Under the pieces are notes generated by a model that was not told the DNA's origin, searched no databases, and worked only from the letters and a program-made list of their open reading frames with translations. This document shows, in pieces, positions 1 to 9,256 of a stretch of 64,000 nt of DNA. This DNA comes from Bacillus sp. FJAT-45037 (GTDB taxonomy: Bacteria > Bacillota > Bacilli > Bacillales > Bacillaceae_D), in contig NZ_KZ454938.1 of NCBI RefSeq assembly GCF_002797325.1, forward strand, positions 1,872,267 through 1,936,266, given 5' to 3'. The position numbers and the translations under genes were made by a program. Numbering within the stretch: position 1 is the stretch's first letter; every line of letters begins with the position of its first letter.

Positions 1-2247
1 TCCACTCGTGTCATGGGTATGCAAATGAATTGGAATATCAATTGTTTCTTTAAGAGTTGAAATAAGTTGGTACGCTGCTTCAGGCTTTAACAGTCCAGCC
101 ATATCTTTAATTCCAAGTATATGGGCACCCGAATTTTCTAATTCTTTAGCAAGCTTTTTATAGTATTCTAAATCATATTTAGGCCGCGCAGAATCTAAAA
201 TGTCACCTGTATAGCACATAGCTGCTTCAGCAATCTTGTTTTGATTACGTACTGATTCAATCGTCAGCTTCATGCCCTCGACCCAGTTTAAACTATCAAA
301 GATCCTGAATACATCAATGCCTGCATGGCTTGACTTAGCTACAAATTCCTCTATCACATTGTCTGGATAGTTCTTATATCCGACAGCATTGGACGCACGA
401 AGTAGCATTTGGAACAATACATTTGGAGATTGTTTACGAAGCGTTAGCAATCGTTCCCAAGGATCTTCATGTAAAAAGCGCATCGCCACATCAAAAGTTG
501 CGCCACCCCACATTTCCATTGAGAACAGATTTGGAACCATACGTGAAGTTGGTTCTGCGATTCTTTTTAAATCATGTGTTCGAACGCGTGTTGCAAGCAA
601 CGATTGGTGAGCATCGCGGAATGTCGTATCCGTTAATAATACTTCTTTTTGTTCCTTTACCCATTTCGCTAATGCAACTGGTCCTTCTTGGTCTAGCATT
701 TGCTTTGTGCCACTTGGGATAGGATCTGTTAATTTTAATTTAGGGACAGGAGGCAGATCAAGAACAGGCTTGTTTCCTTTTTCGAGTCCTGGGTAACCAT
801 TAACAATCGTTTCACCAATAAAGGATAGCATTTTCGTTCCACGGTCTTTTCGTTTCGGGAAAACAAAGAGTTCAGGTGTCGTATCAATAAATGATGTATT
901 ATATTGTCCATTTAGAAAACGCGGATGCTGAACAACATTTTCTAAGAATGCAATATTCGTCATAATTCCACGAATTCGGAACTCCCGTAAATTGCGTAGC
1001 ATTTTTGCTGCTGCATTTTCAAATGTTAGTGCCCATGTCGATACTTTCACTAATAAAGAGTCGTAATAAGGAGTGATGACAGCGCCTTGGAATCCGTTAC
1101 CAGCATCCAGTCGCACGCCAAACCCTCCACCTGTACGATAAGCATTAATTCGACCAGTGTCAGGCATAAATCCATTGCTAGGATCTTCTGTCGTCACACG
1201 TGATTGGATCGCATACCCGTTACAAACGACATCTTCTTGCTTTGGTATACCTAATAAAGGACTATGTAGCTCTTCTCCATTTGCAATCATTAATTGTGAT
1301 TGAACAATGTCTACACCAGTGACCATTTCAGTAATGGTATGTTCCACTTGAACGCGAGGGTTTACTTCAATAAAGTAAAATTCTCCATCATCAGTCACTA
1401 AAAACTCGACCGTTCCAGCATTAACATATCCTACATTCACCATCAATTGAACTGCTGCCGCACAAATGCGCTCGCGAAGCTCTATGTCTAATGACACACT
1501 CGGAGCAATTTCAACGACTTTCTGATGTCTTCGTTGAACAGAACAATCTCGATCATATAAGTGAATCGTATGACCATGCTTGTCTGCTAGAATCTGAACT
1601 TCAATATGTTTTGGATTCTCAATGAATTTCTCGACATAGACTTCATCATTCCCGAAGGCTGATTTCGCTTCTGACTTTGCTCGCTCATAGGATTCTTTCA
1701 TTTCTGATTCGGAGCGAACAATACGCATTCCTCGGCCGCCTCCACCTAAGGATGCCTTAATAATAAATGGATACCCATTCTCATCACCGAATTGTTTCAC
1801 GTCTTCTAAACTTAATACAGTTCCATCACTTCCGGGGATGACAGGAAGATTCGCTTTAATGGCTTGTTCTCTAGCCTGAACCTTATCACCGAACATTATG
1901 AGGTGCTCGAGTTCTGGGCCAATAAAAATGATGCCTTCCTCGCTACAACGAGTCGCAAAATCAATATTTTCAGATAAGAAACCATAGCCTGGATGAATCG
2001 CATCAACATCATGCAGTTTCGCTACTTCGATAATATTTTCAATATCTAAGTATGCATCAATGGGCTTTTTTCCTTCGCCAACCAAATATGCCTCATCTGC
2101 TTTGTACCTGTGGTAAGCACCTGTGTCCTCTTTAGAATATATAGCCACAGTACGTATATGTAGTTCTGTACATGCTCGGAAAATCCTAATTGCAATTTCA
2201 CCACGATTTGCCACCAATACTTTTTTAATGTTTGATAAACCATTCAT
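1..2247 (-). CDS. pyc: Pyruvate carboxylase, N-terminal 749 residues (3' part outside window)
   Basis: Biotin-dependent enzyme that carboxylates pyruvate to oxaloacetate and so replenishes the TCA cycle. The reading frame is open to the first base of the window, so the rest of the carboxyltransferase domain and the biotin carrier domain lie outside. The N-terminus (KKVLVANRGEIAIRIFRA) is the biotin carboxylase fold. An ATP-grasp glycine loop, GGGGRGMR, lies near residue 170. The carboxyltransferase domain begins around residue 540 with DTTFRDAHQSL, and the visible end is HLHTHDTSG, part of its metal-binding segment. The ATG at 2247 follows GGAGGA at good spacing. In B. subtilis ftsW separates ylaN from pycA; here nothing does. 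Confidence 0.97.
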   Translation of the reverse strand, partial: MNGLSNIKKVLVANRGEIAIRIFRACTELHIRTVAIYSKEDTGAYHRYKADEAYLVGEGKKPIDAYLDIENIIEVAKLHDVDAIHPGYGFLSENIDFATRCSEEGIIFIGPELEHLIMFGDKVQAREQAIKANLPVIPGSDGTVLSLEDVKQFGDENGYPFIIKASLGGGGRGMRIVRSESEMKESYERAKSEAKSAFGNDEVYVEKFIENPKHIEVQILADKHGHTIHLYDRDCSVQRRHQKVVEIAPSVSLDIELRERICAAAVQLMVNVGYVNAGTVEFLVTDDGEFYFIEVNPRVQVEHTITEMVTGVDIVQSQLMIANGEELHSPLLGIPKQEDVVCNGYAIQSRVTTEDPSNGFMPDTGRINAYRTGGGFGVRLDAGNGFQGAVITPYYDSLLVKVSTWALTFENAAAKMLRNLREFRIRGIMTNIAFLENVVQHPRFLNGQYNTSFIDTTPELFVFPKRKDRGTKMLSFIGETIVNGYPGLEKGNKPVLDLPPVPKLKLTDPIPSGTKQMLDQEGPVALAKWVKEQKEVLLTDTTFRDAHQSLLATRVRTHDLKRIAEPTSRMVPNLFSMEMWGGATFDVAMRFLHEDPWERLLTLRKQSPNVLFQMLLRASNAVGYKNYPDNVIEEFVAKSSHAGIDVFRIFDSLNWVEGMKLTIESVRNQNKIAEAAMCYTGDILDSARPKYDLEYYKKLAKELENSGAHILGIKDMAGLLKPEAAYQLISTLKETIDIPIHLHTHDTSG

Positions 2248-2310
2248 TGATCTTTTCCTCCGCTCTACTCCGTATTCTCTCTAGAAGTGATGCTCTTACT
2301 CCGTACTTCT

Positions 2311-2340
2311 AGTATAGAGAAATTTTCATTCAGATTGCAA
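2311..2340 (-). promoter_or_regulatory. Candidate sigma-A promoter of pyc
   Basis: On the minus strand a TTGCAA -35 is followed after 18 nt by TATACT. Transcription would start near 2304 and give a leader of about 57 nt. That leader would overlap an inverted repeat, CTAGAAGT (2281-2288) with ACTTCTAG (2305-2312). Confidence 0.5.
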
Positions 2341-2374
2341 ACAATTTTTCGACAGTTCTAAGTAGTCTATTAAT

Positions 2375-2389
2375 TAAAAGCGCTTACAT
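2375..2389 (-). promoter_or_regulatory. cre-like CcpA site upstream of pyc
   Basis: ATGTAAGCGCTTTTA on the minus strand matches the cre consensus WTGNAANCGNWNNCW at all but one position. It lies about 70-85 nt upstream of the predicted pyc start point, where CcpA sites more often activate than repress. Assignment is by consensus only. Confidence 0.5.
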
Positions 2390-2421
2390 TATTGCGTGAT
2401 TTATAATTTTGCGTGTTCCAC

Positions 2422-2455
2422 AAAAAAGAGCCAAGCTACATTTAGATAGCTTGGC
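2422..2455 (-). terminator. Rho-independent terminator after ylaN
   Basis: A nine-base-pair stem, GCCAAGCTA/TAGCTTGGC (2430-2438 with 2447-2455), has an 8-nt loop. On the minus strand it is followed by a T run (the A run at 2422-2427). It separates ylaN from pyc. Confidence 0.85.
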
Positions 2456-2460
2456 CTTTT

Positions 2461-2742
2461 TTATTTACGTAATGATGCTTCATGAAGGTCGGCTAATTTA
2501 CGTTCTAATTCATTTAGTAACTTCTTACCTTCATCTTCCGAAACAAGCTCAAGGCGAATGGCAAAGTCAATTTCTTTAGACAAGCCAAACATCTGTGTAT
2601 CTAACACCTCTTCATATAGAGGACACTGTGGCATCGTTAAATTTTCCATCTGCACTTGAATCAATTGTTGGATTTTTTCTGCATCAGATTTTAGAAGGGC
2701 ATATGCTCGTTCATTATGTCCTGTCACCATGTCTTCAGACAC
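2461..2742 (-). CDS. ylaN: YlaN family protein (UPF0358)
   Basis: Small soluble helical protein of 93 residues, close to B. subtilis YlaN. The conserved block [20 protein letters not shown] is recognisable at about residues 27-46. Work in B. subtilis and Staphylococcus links YlaN to iron homeostasis through an interaction with Fur; that role is assumed here by homology. The start is a GTG at 2742 with GGAGGGG six bases upstream; the in-frame ATG at 2730 is too far from any ribosome binding site. It sits between glutaminase and pyc as in the B. subtilis yla region, but without the neighbouring ftsW. Confidence 0.92.
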   Translation of the reverse strand: MSEDMVTGHNERAYALLKSDAEKIQQLIQVQMENLTMPQCPLYEEVLDTQMFGLSKEIDFAIRLELVSEDEGKKLLNELERKLADLHEASLRK

Positions 2743-2859
2743 GCTGTCCCCTCCTTACAAATTAAGGTCCTTGTCATTAATAGTATCTTTTTAGTTGAAA
2801 AATTGCAATGGTTTTACACGTCTTTAACTGATTTAATTGCAAATGATTTTCAACCTCGA

Positions 2860-3783
2860 TTAAAAAATACTTAACTCATAATGACTAGATAAGGCCTCCA
2901 GCAGTTTCATTCCAGCAACACTATTTCCTTTTTCATCTAGCGCGGGACCGTAAATTCCAATTCCAATACCGTTTGGCACAGCACAAACAATCCCACCTGA
3001 TACTCCGCTTTTAGCCGGAATGCCAACTCGTATCGCAAACTCTCCAGATGAGTTGTACATCCCACAAGTCACCATAAAAGTTTTTACAAGCCGTGATATT
3101 TCAAAAGGAATAATACGAACACCGTTTTCATCTTGTCCCCCGTTAGCTAATACATATCCTATTTTAGCTAGATCATCACAATTCACTTCAATCGCACACT
3201 GTTTCGTATAAAAATCAAGCAACTCGTCTACATCTTCATTAATGATTCCATGCTGCCTCATAAAATAACAAAGTGATCGATTTAAAAAAGCTGTATTAAA
3301 CTCAGACTGAGCGACTTCTCTGTTGTATGTAACACTAGCTCGTCCACTCATCTTTCTTACTAACTGTAATAGCCGTTCTAAACGGATATCAGTTGAGTCT
3401 CCATGAATTAAATGGCTAACTGCAAGTGCCCCAGCATTAATCATCGGATTTAGCGGTTTGGAAACATGAGATTCTAGTTTGGTAATGGAATTATAAGGGT
3501 CCCCTGTCGGTTCCATCCCTACCTTCTTAAAAACAGCTTCTTCTCCATGATCTATTAGCGCAAGTGCAAGAGTTAGTACTTTTGATATGCTTTGTAATGT
3601 GAACATTTCCGTTTCATGACCAGCAGAAAAACATGTTCCTTGACCGTTATAAATAGAAACAGCGAGCGTTGATGAGTCCGCTTTGGCTAACGCTGGAATG
3701 TAATCTGCTACTTTCCCATTTAACGTAAAAGGACGAACATTCTCAACAATTTTCTTTAATTGATCTCCGTACTCACATACCAT
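2860..3783 (-). CDS. glsA: Glutaminase (YlaM/GlsA2 type)
   Basis: Serine-dependent, beta-lactamase-fold glutaminase that hydrolyses glutamine to glutamate and ammonia in the cytoplasm. The family motif TLQSISKV supplies the catalytic Ser and Lys. Further conserved blocks are EPTGDPYNSI, PLNPMINAGAL, TFMVTCGMYNSSGEFA and GIPAKSGVSGGI. From the ATG at 3783 the protein has 307 residues, close to the 309 of B. subtilis YlaM. That ATG has GGAG eight bases upstream; a GTG at 3792 is also in frame but has poorer spacing. It lies beside ylaN as in B. subtilis and opposite ylaL. Confidence 0.95.
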   Translation of the reverse strand: MVCEYGDQLKKIVENVRPFTLNGKVADYIPALAKADSSTLAVSIYNGQGTCFSAGHETEMFTLQSISKVLTLALALIDHGEEAVFKKVGMEPTGDPYNSITKLESHVSKPLNPMINAGALAVSHLIHGDSTDIRLERLLQLVRKMSGRASVTYNREVAQSEFNTAFLNRSLCYFMRQHGIINEDVDELLDFYTKQCAIEVNCDDLAKIGYVLANGGQDENGVRIIPFEISRLVKTFMVTCGMYNSSGEFAIRVGIPAKSGVSGGIVCAVPNGIGIGIYGPALDEKGNSVAGMKLLEALSSHYELSIF

Positions 3784-3886
3784 ACCACTCACTCCATTAC
3801 TCCATTTACTCTTAGCATAACCAAATGTGACAAAAACATCGGTACCCTTTATACTTGGTAAAGATTGAAGCTGATAGGAGGAAGAT

Positions 3887-4399
3887 ATGATGGAGGAATT
3901 TGTTTTTTTTATAGAAGGAAAAGTTGATCATCCGTTAACCATTGATCCGACTGTATGGATTTTTGATGAGCGCAAAGTTGATCTTACTACATATTTTACA
4001 GAAGAAAAGACTACGGTGGATGAAGTTACCGCTTACACTAAAGCAATCTCAGCACAGTGGGATAAAGAAATTACCGAGGGGTCTGCTCCGCCCAACCCAA
4101 ACTCAAATGACAATAAGCTATCATACAATAAAAAAGAATTAACTACCGGGTCATTCGGTATGCCCTTAGCTCCTTTTTTAAGTCATTCCAAACCCCATGA
4201 AGAGATGCGTGAAGTGGTGATCGAGTGCGCACAAAAAGAAGATATTATCGTCCCGTATGAAGTTGCTACCTCGATGATTGTAGGCTTCTCGCAGAACGGT
4301 AAACCATTGCGCGATACTGGTCCAGTTCATCTTTACTATGGTGATGGCTCAAACCTTAATAGCCCAATTACTCATGTTACACGCTTGCGTTTAAAATAG
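3887..4399 (+). CDS. ylaL: YlaL family protein
   Basis: Soluble protein of 170 residues without signal peptide or membrane segment. The N-terminal block FIEGKVDHPLTIDPTVWIFD and the later KPLRDTGPVHLYYGDGSN segment place it with the YlaL proteins found between ylaK and glutaminase in Bacillus. Function is unknown; some databases label the family a peptidyl-prolyl isomerase, which nothing in this sequence confirms. Two adjacent ATG codons (3887, 3890) follow TAGGAGGAAGAT. The name rests on position and remembered similarity. Confidence 0.75.
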   Translation: MMEEFVFFIEGKVDHPLTIDPTVWIFDERKVDLTTYFTEEKTTVDEVTAYTKAISAQWDKEITEGSAPPNPNSNDNKLSYNKKELTTGSFGMPLAPFLSHSKPHEEMREVVIECAQKEDIIVPYEVATSMIVGFSQNGKPLRDTGPVHLYYGDGSNLNSPITHVTRLRLK

Positions 4400-4413
4400 T
4401 ATCTCTAAAATTC

Positions 4414-4445
4414 CTAACCCCGCTAAAGATCTTTAGCGGGGTTAG
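4414..4445. terminator. Perfect palindrome between convergent ylaL and phoH2
   Basis: A 16-bp perfect inverted repeat (half-site CTAACCCCGCTAAAGA) lies between the stops of two convergent genes. Neither side has a strong T run: the minus strand continues GAATTTTAG and the plus strand AGGCGATAC. It is probably a bidirectional terminator or an mRNA end-protecting hairpin. Confidence 0.6.
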
Positions 4446-4454
4446 AGGCGATAC

Positions 4455-5789
4455 TTAGAGTAAGTCCGCCGCCAATTGAGCAAGTCCTGAGCGCTCCCCT
4501 TTTACAAGTTTTACATGACCACTAACTGTCTGGTCTTTAAACTTCTCAACAACGTAGGTTAGTCCGTTATTGTATTCATCTAAATAGGGGTGATCGATTT
4601 GTTGAGGATCGCCCATTAATACAATTTTACTGCGCTCTCCAACTCTAGTTAAGATCGTTTTCACTTCATGTTTTGTTAAATTTTGTGCTTCGTCAATTAT
4701 GATAAATTGATCAGGAATACTTCTGCCGCGAATATACGTAAGCGCCTCTACTTGAATGGAACCCATTCCGGCTAAAATCTGATCGATCTCACCTGGCTTC
4801 TTTGTGTTAAATAAAAATTCTAAGTTATCATAGATCGGCTGCATCCATGGTCTAAGCTTCTCTTCCTTCTCCCCTGGTAAATAGCCAAGGTCTTTGCCTA
4901 GAGGTACAATGGGTCTTGCCACTACTAATTTCTTGTAAATCCCCATATCCTCTGTCTGCATAAGACCAGCTGCGAGTGACAACAACGTTTTACCCGTACC
5001 AGCTTTACCAATCATGGTTACGAGACTAATATCATCTCTTAACAGTAATTCAAAAGCCATTCGTTGTTGAACATTTCTCGGCCTAATCCCCCATACTTGA
5101 TCAGGATCACTAACAAATGGTTTGACTTTTTTCCCGTCTGGTTCTACTTTGCCTAATGCTGAACCCGATCCACCAAGCGCATCTTTCATGATAATAAATT
5201 GATGCGGATAAAATGGATGCTTGGTCAATTCAGAGATAGGTAGCTCCCCTTGTGTATAAAAACGTTTCATGACATCTGCGTCAACATAGATTTCAACATA
5301 TCCTGGATAGACAGAATCAAATTCCACCACACGGTCACTCAAGAAATCTTCAGCAGCTAAGCCCAACGCATCTGCTTTTACTCGGACGAGTGCATCCTTA
5401 CTGACTAAGATGACTTGCCTACCATTAGGAAGTTCTTGTTCCTCGAGCATCAAGTTTAATGCGACCGCTATAATCCGGTTATCATTTGACATCTCTGCAA
5501 AAGAATCCTTTAATCGTTGAAAAGACTTATGATTCAACTCTACTCGAAGTTTGCCGCCTCCTCGCTCAATTGGTACCCCTTCATGTAACTTACCCTTCGT
5601 CCTAAAATTATCTATAAGCTTCGAGAAATGTCGCGCATTTCTTCCTACCTCATCCATGTATCTTTTTTTCGAATCAACTTCTTCTAAAACAACGGCTGGA
5701 ATTACCACTTCATTTTCCTCAAAAGAAAAAATAGAGTGTGGGTCCTGTAGTAGTACGTTTGTATCTAAAACGTAGATTTTATTCAACAT
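4455..5789 (-). CDS. phoH2: PhoH2-type PIN-NTPase (YlaK)
   Basis: Fusion of an N-terminal PIN nuclease domain (residues about 3-150, starting YVLDTNVLLQDP with the acidic metal-binding residues) and a C-terminal PhoH ATPase. The ATPase has Walker A GKAGTGKT at 261-268 and Walker B FIIIDEAQN near 363. Proteins of this layout are reported to have ATP-dependent RNA unwinding and RNase activity. The length of 444 fits the family. The ATG at 5789 has AGGAGG five bases upstream. It keeps its B. subtilis place between ylaI and ylaL. Confidence 0.93.
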   Translation of the reverse strand: MLNKIYVLDTNVLLQDPHSIFSFEENEVVIPAVVLEEVDSKKRYMDEVGRNARHFSKLIDNFRTKGKLHEGVPIERGGGKLRVELNHKSFQRLKDSFAEMSNDNRIIAVALNLMLEEQELPNGRQVILVSKDALVRVKADALGLAAEDFLSDRVVEFDSVYPGYVEIYVDADVMKRFYTQGELPISELTKHPFYPHQFIIMKDALGGSGSALGKVEPDGKKVKPFVSDPDQVWGIRPRNVQQRMAFELLLRDDISLVTMIGKAGTGKTLLSLAAGLMQTEDMGIYKKLVVARPIVPLGKDLGYLPGEKEEKLRPWMQPIYDNLEFLFNTKKPGEIDQILAGMGSIQVEALTYIRGRSIPDQFIIIDEAQNLTKHEVKTILTRVGERSKIVLMGDPQQIDHPYLDEYNNGLTYVVEKFKDQTVSGHVKLVKGERSGLAQLAADLL

Positions 5790-5986
5790 TCCGCCTCCTG
5801 ACCAAGTATCGTTACGCTGCTTACTGATAAACTATGCTTTTAATCATCATAGTGTCCTTTAAAATGGCTAGATAAATAATGCTTACTCACTATTCACTAT
5901 ATGTAATAAGATGACAAGTTAGACGAAGAATCTATGACATTGGCGCAATTGTCTTTATCCAGTGTGTACTCATATCTATTTTTATA

Positions 5987-6022
5987 CAAAAAAAACGACT
6001 TACACATAATGTAAGTCGTTTT
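5987..6022 (-). terminator. Terminator of the PNPOx-like gene
   Basis: The stem AAAACGACTTACA/TGTAAGTCGTTTT (5992-6004 with 6010-6022) has a 5-nt loop. An A run on its left gives a U tract on the minus strand. Confidence 0.85.
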
Positions 6023-6036
6023 TCATGGGAAGATTT

Positions 6037-6498
6037 CTACACTTGCTTTAGCGCGTCCATTACTTGCTTATCGAGCTTTGTGGCAGCATCGTGATCATAG
6101 GTTTTGTCGTACTCCGGATTCTGAACGATCTTTGCACCGTAAAACATCACATCTCGTACTTCTGTAACATCAATTTCAATTAATGATAATTTTAATGGAA
6201 CACTTTCCATCTTCTCGACAGCCACGTTTGCCTTTCCGGAAATTGAATAAGTTGAACCGTTACCGATGACAGTTAAGACTACTCCCGGTTGCGCCAAAAT
6301 ATTTGTGATAATACGAGAGCGCTTGTCGATTGCAAACCTGACTTTTTTACTAGTTGGTGCATATACCCATGAAATTGCATTCACTGTTGGCGTGGTCGTC
6401 TCGTGATCAACCGTCGCTAAGTTTACATACCGTTCCTTTTGTAGGAGTGGTAACAACTCACTTGTAATTTCATGCTCTACTTGATTAGCCAAAGTCAT
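6037..6498 (-). CDS. Pyridoxamine 5'-phosphate oxidase-like flavin-binding protein
   Basis: Protein of 153 residues with the split-barrel pattern of the PNPOx-like family: an N-terminal RYVNLATVDHE strand pair, AISWVYAPTSKKVRFAI, and a SRIITNILAQPGVVLTV strand. These proteins bind FMN or F420-type cofactors, and the substrate cannot be read from sequence. The gene stands alone between its own terminator and ylaI, where B. subtilis has ylaJ, so it is a replacement. The start is uncertain: the ATG at 6498 has a G6 run only about one base away, while a TTG at 6492 is better spaced from it. Confidence 0.8.
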   Translation of the reverse strand: MTLANQVEHEITSELLPLLQKERYVNLATVDHETTTPTVNAISWVYAPTSKKVRFAIDKRSRIITNILAQPGVVLTVIGNGSTYSISGKANVAVEKMESVPLKLSLIEIDVTEVRDVMFYGAKIVQNPEYDKTYDHDAATKLDKQVMDALKQV

Positions 6499-6669
6499 CC
6501 CCCCATTTAATGTAATATCCTCACACTTATACTATACCTAGTTTAAACGATTTTTAAAACTTGTTTCTTTTTCACCCTTTGACCTTTACAATAGAGTATA
6601 AGCCAATAGACAACCTTTACGAAAGATATGATAGAGAAAACTACTTAAGAAGGATAGGAGTTGATTTTT

Positions 6670-6870
6670 TTGCGCGTTAAATGTGTACTTTGTGATAAAA
6701 TCGACAAAATCGACGATCAACTACCATTAGCAAAACGGTTACGCAACCGTCCTATTCACACGTATATGTGTGAAAGTTGTGACGAGCGAATACGCGAGAG
6801 AACAATGGAGCGTCAAGCAACAGGTCAATTCACATTAACTTTTAAAGCACAAAAAGAAAGCGAGTGGTAA
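6670..6870 (+). CDS. ylaI: YlaI family zinc-ribbon protein (DUF2197)
   Basis: Protein of 66 residues with two CxxC pairs (CVLC near the N-terminus, CESC in the middle) that probably bind one zinc ion, separated by the family signature LAKRLRNRPIHTYMC. Function is unknown. The TTG at 6670 is chosen because GGAG lies 9 nt upstream and the protein then begins MRVKC like B. subtilis YlaI; an in-frame TTG at 6661 directly abuts the GGAG. It lies between the phoH2 and ylaH-typA genes, as in B. subtilis. Confidence 0.88.
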   Translation: MRVKCVLCDKIDKIDDQLPLAKRLRNRPIHTYMCESCDERIRERTMERQATGQFTLTFKAQKESEW

Positions 6871-6896
6871 TCATTACTGATCCACTCGCTTTTTTA
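6859..6896 (+). terminator. Terminator overlapping the ylaI stop
   Basis: AGCGAGTGG (6859-6867) pairs with CCACTCGCT (6882-6890), followed by TTTTTT. The 5' arm includes the last ylaI codons. The ylaH stop lies directly after it on the other strand. Confidence 0.85.
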
Positions 6897-7217
6897 TTAT
6901 TTTTCTTGGCGATGTCGATGAAGACGGTAGCGATAAATCGCTAAAAACAGTGCCGAAATCAATAACACAACAATAATTGGAGCCCCAAAAGCAAATTCCA
7001 TCATCCATAACACGAAACACCCGATGATGAGCATAATGTAGACAACAACTTTTTTTAAGATCGGCAGTTCTCTTGCAAAACCGAGGTTAAACACAATAAG
7101 AGCTAAAATAATAATCACCACATAGGCGAGTAGCCCATACCACGGATTCTCAGCAGTTGCTTGCATCAACCAAGAGTAACCTTCTAAGTCAACTTCTTGT
7201 CCCTGTTGGTTGTTCAA
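6897..7217 (-). CDS. ylaH: YlaH-like membrane protein
   Basis: Integral membrane protein of 106 residues with about three hydrophobic segments (GLLAYVVIIILALIVF, VVVYIMLIIGCFVLWM, IIVVLLISALFLAIYRY) and a basic C-terminal tail RYRLHRHRQEK. It belongs to the YlaH-like family of unknown function. The start is a TTG at 7217 with a G-rich ribosome binding site (GGGGGA). It follows typA on the same strand with about 20 nt between them, so the two are probably co-transcribed, as in B. subtilis. Confidence 0.88.
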   Translation of the reverse strand: MNNQQGQEVDLEGYSWLMQATAENPWYGLLAYVVIIILALIVFNLGFARELPILKKVVVYIMLIIGCFVLWMMEFAFGAPIIVVLLISALFLAIYRYRLHRHRQEK

Positions 7218-7238
7218 GTATCCCCCAACCTTTCTATC

Positions 7239-9077
7239 CTATTGTTGCTTTGCTAACTTATTACGTTTTTCATTACGCTCACGCTCTGATTTTTGTAAAA
7301 TCTTCTTACGTAAACGAATAGATTCAGGCGTTAATTCACAGTACTCATCCTCATTTAAGTACTCAAGAGCTTCCTCAAGTGTCAGAATACGAGGTTTTTT
7401 CATTGTAACAGTCGTATCTTTTGTTGCAGAACGCACGTTGGTTTGTTGCTTCATTTTCGTAATGTTTACAACAAGATCGTTATCACGAGTATGCTCTCCA
7501 ACAATCATTCCCTCATAGATTTCTCTACCAGGCTCAACAAAGATAGTTCCACGATCTTCAACTTGCATAATACCGTATTGACTCGCTTTTCCTGTCTCCA
7601 TTGATACTAGAACACCTTGACGACGTCCACCGACTTGACCAGCAGCCATTGGTTGGTAACCATCGAATGAGTGGTTGATGATTCCATACCCACGAGTTTG
7701 TGAAAGGAATTCTGTAGTGTAACCAATCAATCCACGAGCAGGTACCATAAATTCTAAACGAACTTGTCCACTACCTGTGTTAGTCATATTAATCATTTCA
7801 CCTTTACGCTCTCCAAGTGATTCCATAACAGGACCTGTGTACTCTTCTGGAACATCGATCTGAACGCGTTCTACTGGCTCACACTTCACACCGTCAATGA
7901 CACGGATAATTACTTCTGGTTTAGACACTTGAAGCTCATACCCTTCACGACGCATGTTCTCAATCAGGATCGATAAATGTAATTCACCGCGCCCTGAAAC
8001 GATCCAAACATCTGGTGAGTTAGTATCTTCTACACGTAAACTTACATCTGTTTCAAGTTGAGCACGAAGACGCTCATCAATTTTTCTACTTGTGACAAAT
8101 TTCCCTTCACGGCCTGCAAAAGGACTGTTATTTACAAGGAATGTCATTTGTAGAGTTGGCTCATCAATACGAAGAATTGGAAGGGCCTCTTGATGTTCAA
8201 CAGGGCAAACCGTTTCCCCTACGTTGATTTGTTCCATCCCAGATACCGCAATTAGATCTCCAGCTTTCGCTTCTGTAATCTCGGTACGTTTTAATCCTAA
8301 GAAACCGAATAGTTTTGTAACACGGAATTGTTTGACTGACCCGTCAATTTTCATTAATGCTACTTGTTGACCTACTTTAATCGATCCACGGAATACGCGA
8401 CCAATACCAATACGTCCTAAGTAGTCATTGTAATCAAGCATCGTTACTTGGAATTGCAATGGTTCAGAGCTATTATCAATAGGAGCTGGGATCTCGTTAA
8501 TGACCGTCTCAAATAATGAGCTCATATTTTCATCTTGTTTCTCAGGGTTCATACTAGCTGTCCCATTAATGGCAGATGCGAATACAACTGGGAAGTCAAG
8601 TTGATCTTCATCAGCACCAAGGTCAATAAATAAATCAACCACTTCATCAACTACTTCTGTTGGACGAGCAAAGTCACGGTCGATTTTATTTACAACAACG
8701 ATTGGCGTTAACTTTTGCTCAAGTGCTTTTTTCAATACGAAACGAGTCTGTGGCATACAACCTTCATATGCATCTACAACAAGTAGTACTCCATCAACCA
8801 TTTTCATAATACGTTCTACTTCACCACCAAAGTCTGCATGACCAGGTGTATCCATAATATTTATTCGAGTATTCTCATAGTTAATTGCTGTATTTTTAGC
8901 AAGGATTGTAATTCCACGCTCTTTTTCAAGGGCATTAGAATCCATTGCTCTCTCTTCAACTTGTTCATTTTCACGGAATGTCCCCGATTGTTTTAATAGT
9001 TCATCCACTAGGGTTGTTTTCCCGTGGTCAACGTGGGCGATGATTGCGATATTACGTATATCATTACGGTGTGTCAT
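7239..9077 (-). CDS. typA: Ribosome-associated GTPase TypA/BipA
   Basis: Translational GTPase of 612 residues related to EF-G and LepA that acts on ribosome assembly and stress adaptation. Visible GTPase motifs are HVDHGKTT (G1, residues about 15-22), DTPGHADFGGEVER (G3) and NKIDR (G4). Domain II follows, then the TypA-specific part with RGLIGYTTEFLSQTRGYGI and the basic C-terminal RERNEKRNKLAKQQ. The ATG at 9077 follows AAGGAGAGAATTTA. It is the B. subtilis ylaG equivalent in its usual place between ylaF and ylaH. Confidence 0.98.
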   Translation of the reverse strand: MTHRNDIRNIAIIAHVDHGKTTLVDELLKQSGTFRENEQVEERAMDSNALEKERGITILAKNTAINYENTRINIMDTPGHADFGGEVERIMKMVDGVLLVVDAYEGCMPQTRFVLKKALEQKLTPIVVVNKIDRDFARPTEVVDEVVDLFIDLGADEDQLDFPVVFASAINGTASMNPEKQDENMSSLFETVINEIPAPIDNSSEPLQFQVTMLDYNDYLGRIGIGRVFRGSIKVGQQVALMKIDGSVKQFRVTKLFGFLGLKRTEITEAKAGDLIAVSGMEQINVGETVCPVEHQEALPILRIDEPTLQMTFLVNNSPFAGREGKFVTSRKIDERLRAQLETDVSLRVEDTNSPDVWIVSGRGELHLSILIENMRREGYELQVSKPEVIIRVIDGVKCEPVERVQIDVPEEYTGPVMESLGERKGEMINMTNTGSGQVRLEFMVPARGLIGYTTEFLSQTRGYGIINHSFDGYQPMAAGQVGGRRQGVLVSMETGKASQYGIMQVEDRGTIFVEPGREIYEGMIVGEHTRDNDLVVNITKMKQQTNVRSATKDTTVTMKKPRILTLEEALEYLNEDEYCELTPESIRLRKKILQKSERERNEKRNKLAKQQ

Positions 9078-9256
9078 TAAATTCTCTCCTTATTTGTCGA
9101 TTAACTGTATAAGTATAGCACAAAAAGATACTAAATGGGCAAATCGATTATAAACCTCAAAATATCTTTAACGTATTTGTCACATTGTCGGGGTTTTTCT
9201 TACACAGATTTCAAGTTAAACTAAAATAAGTGATAGAATCTTAGGGGGAGTTATTG

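Noticed and set aside
4414-4445. The 16-bp perfect palindrome as a protein operator
   Set aside because: It lies between the stops of two convergent genes, so a terminator or mRNA-end hairpin explains it better.
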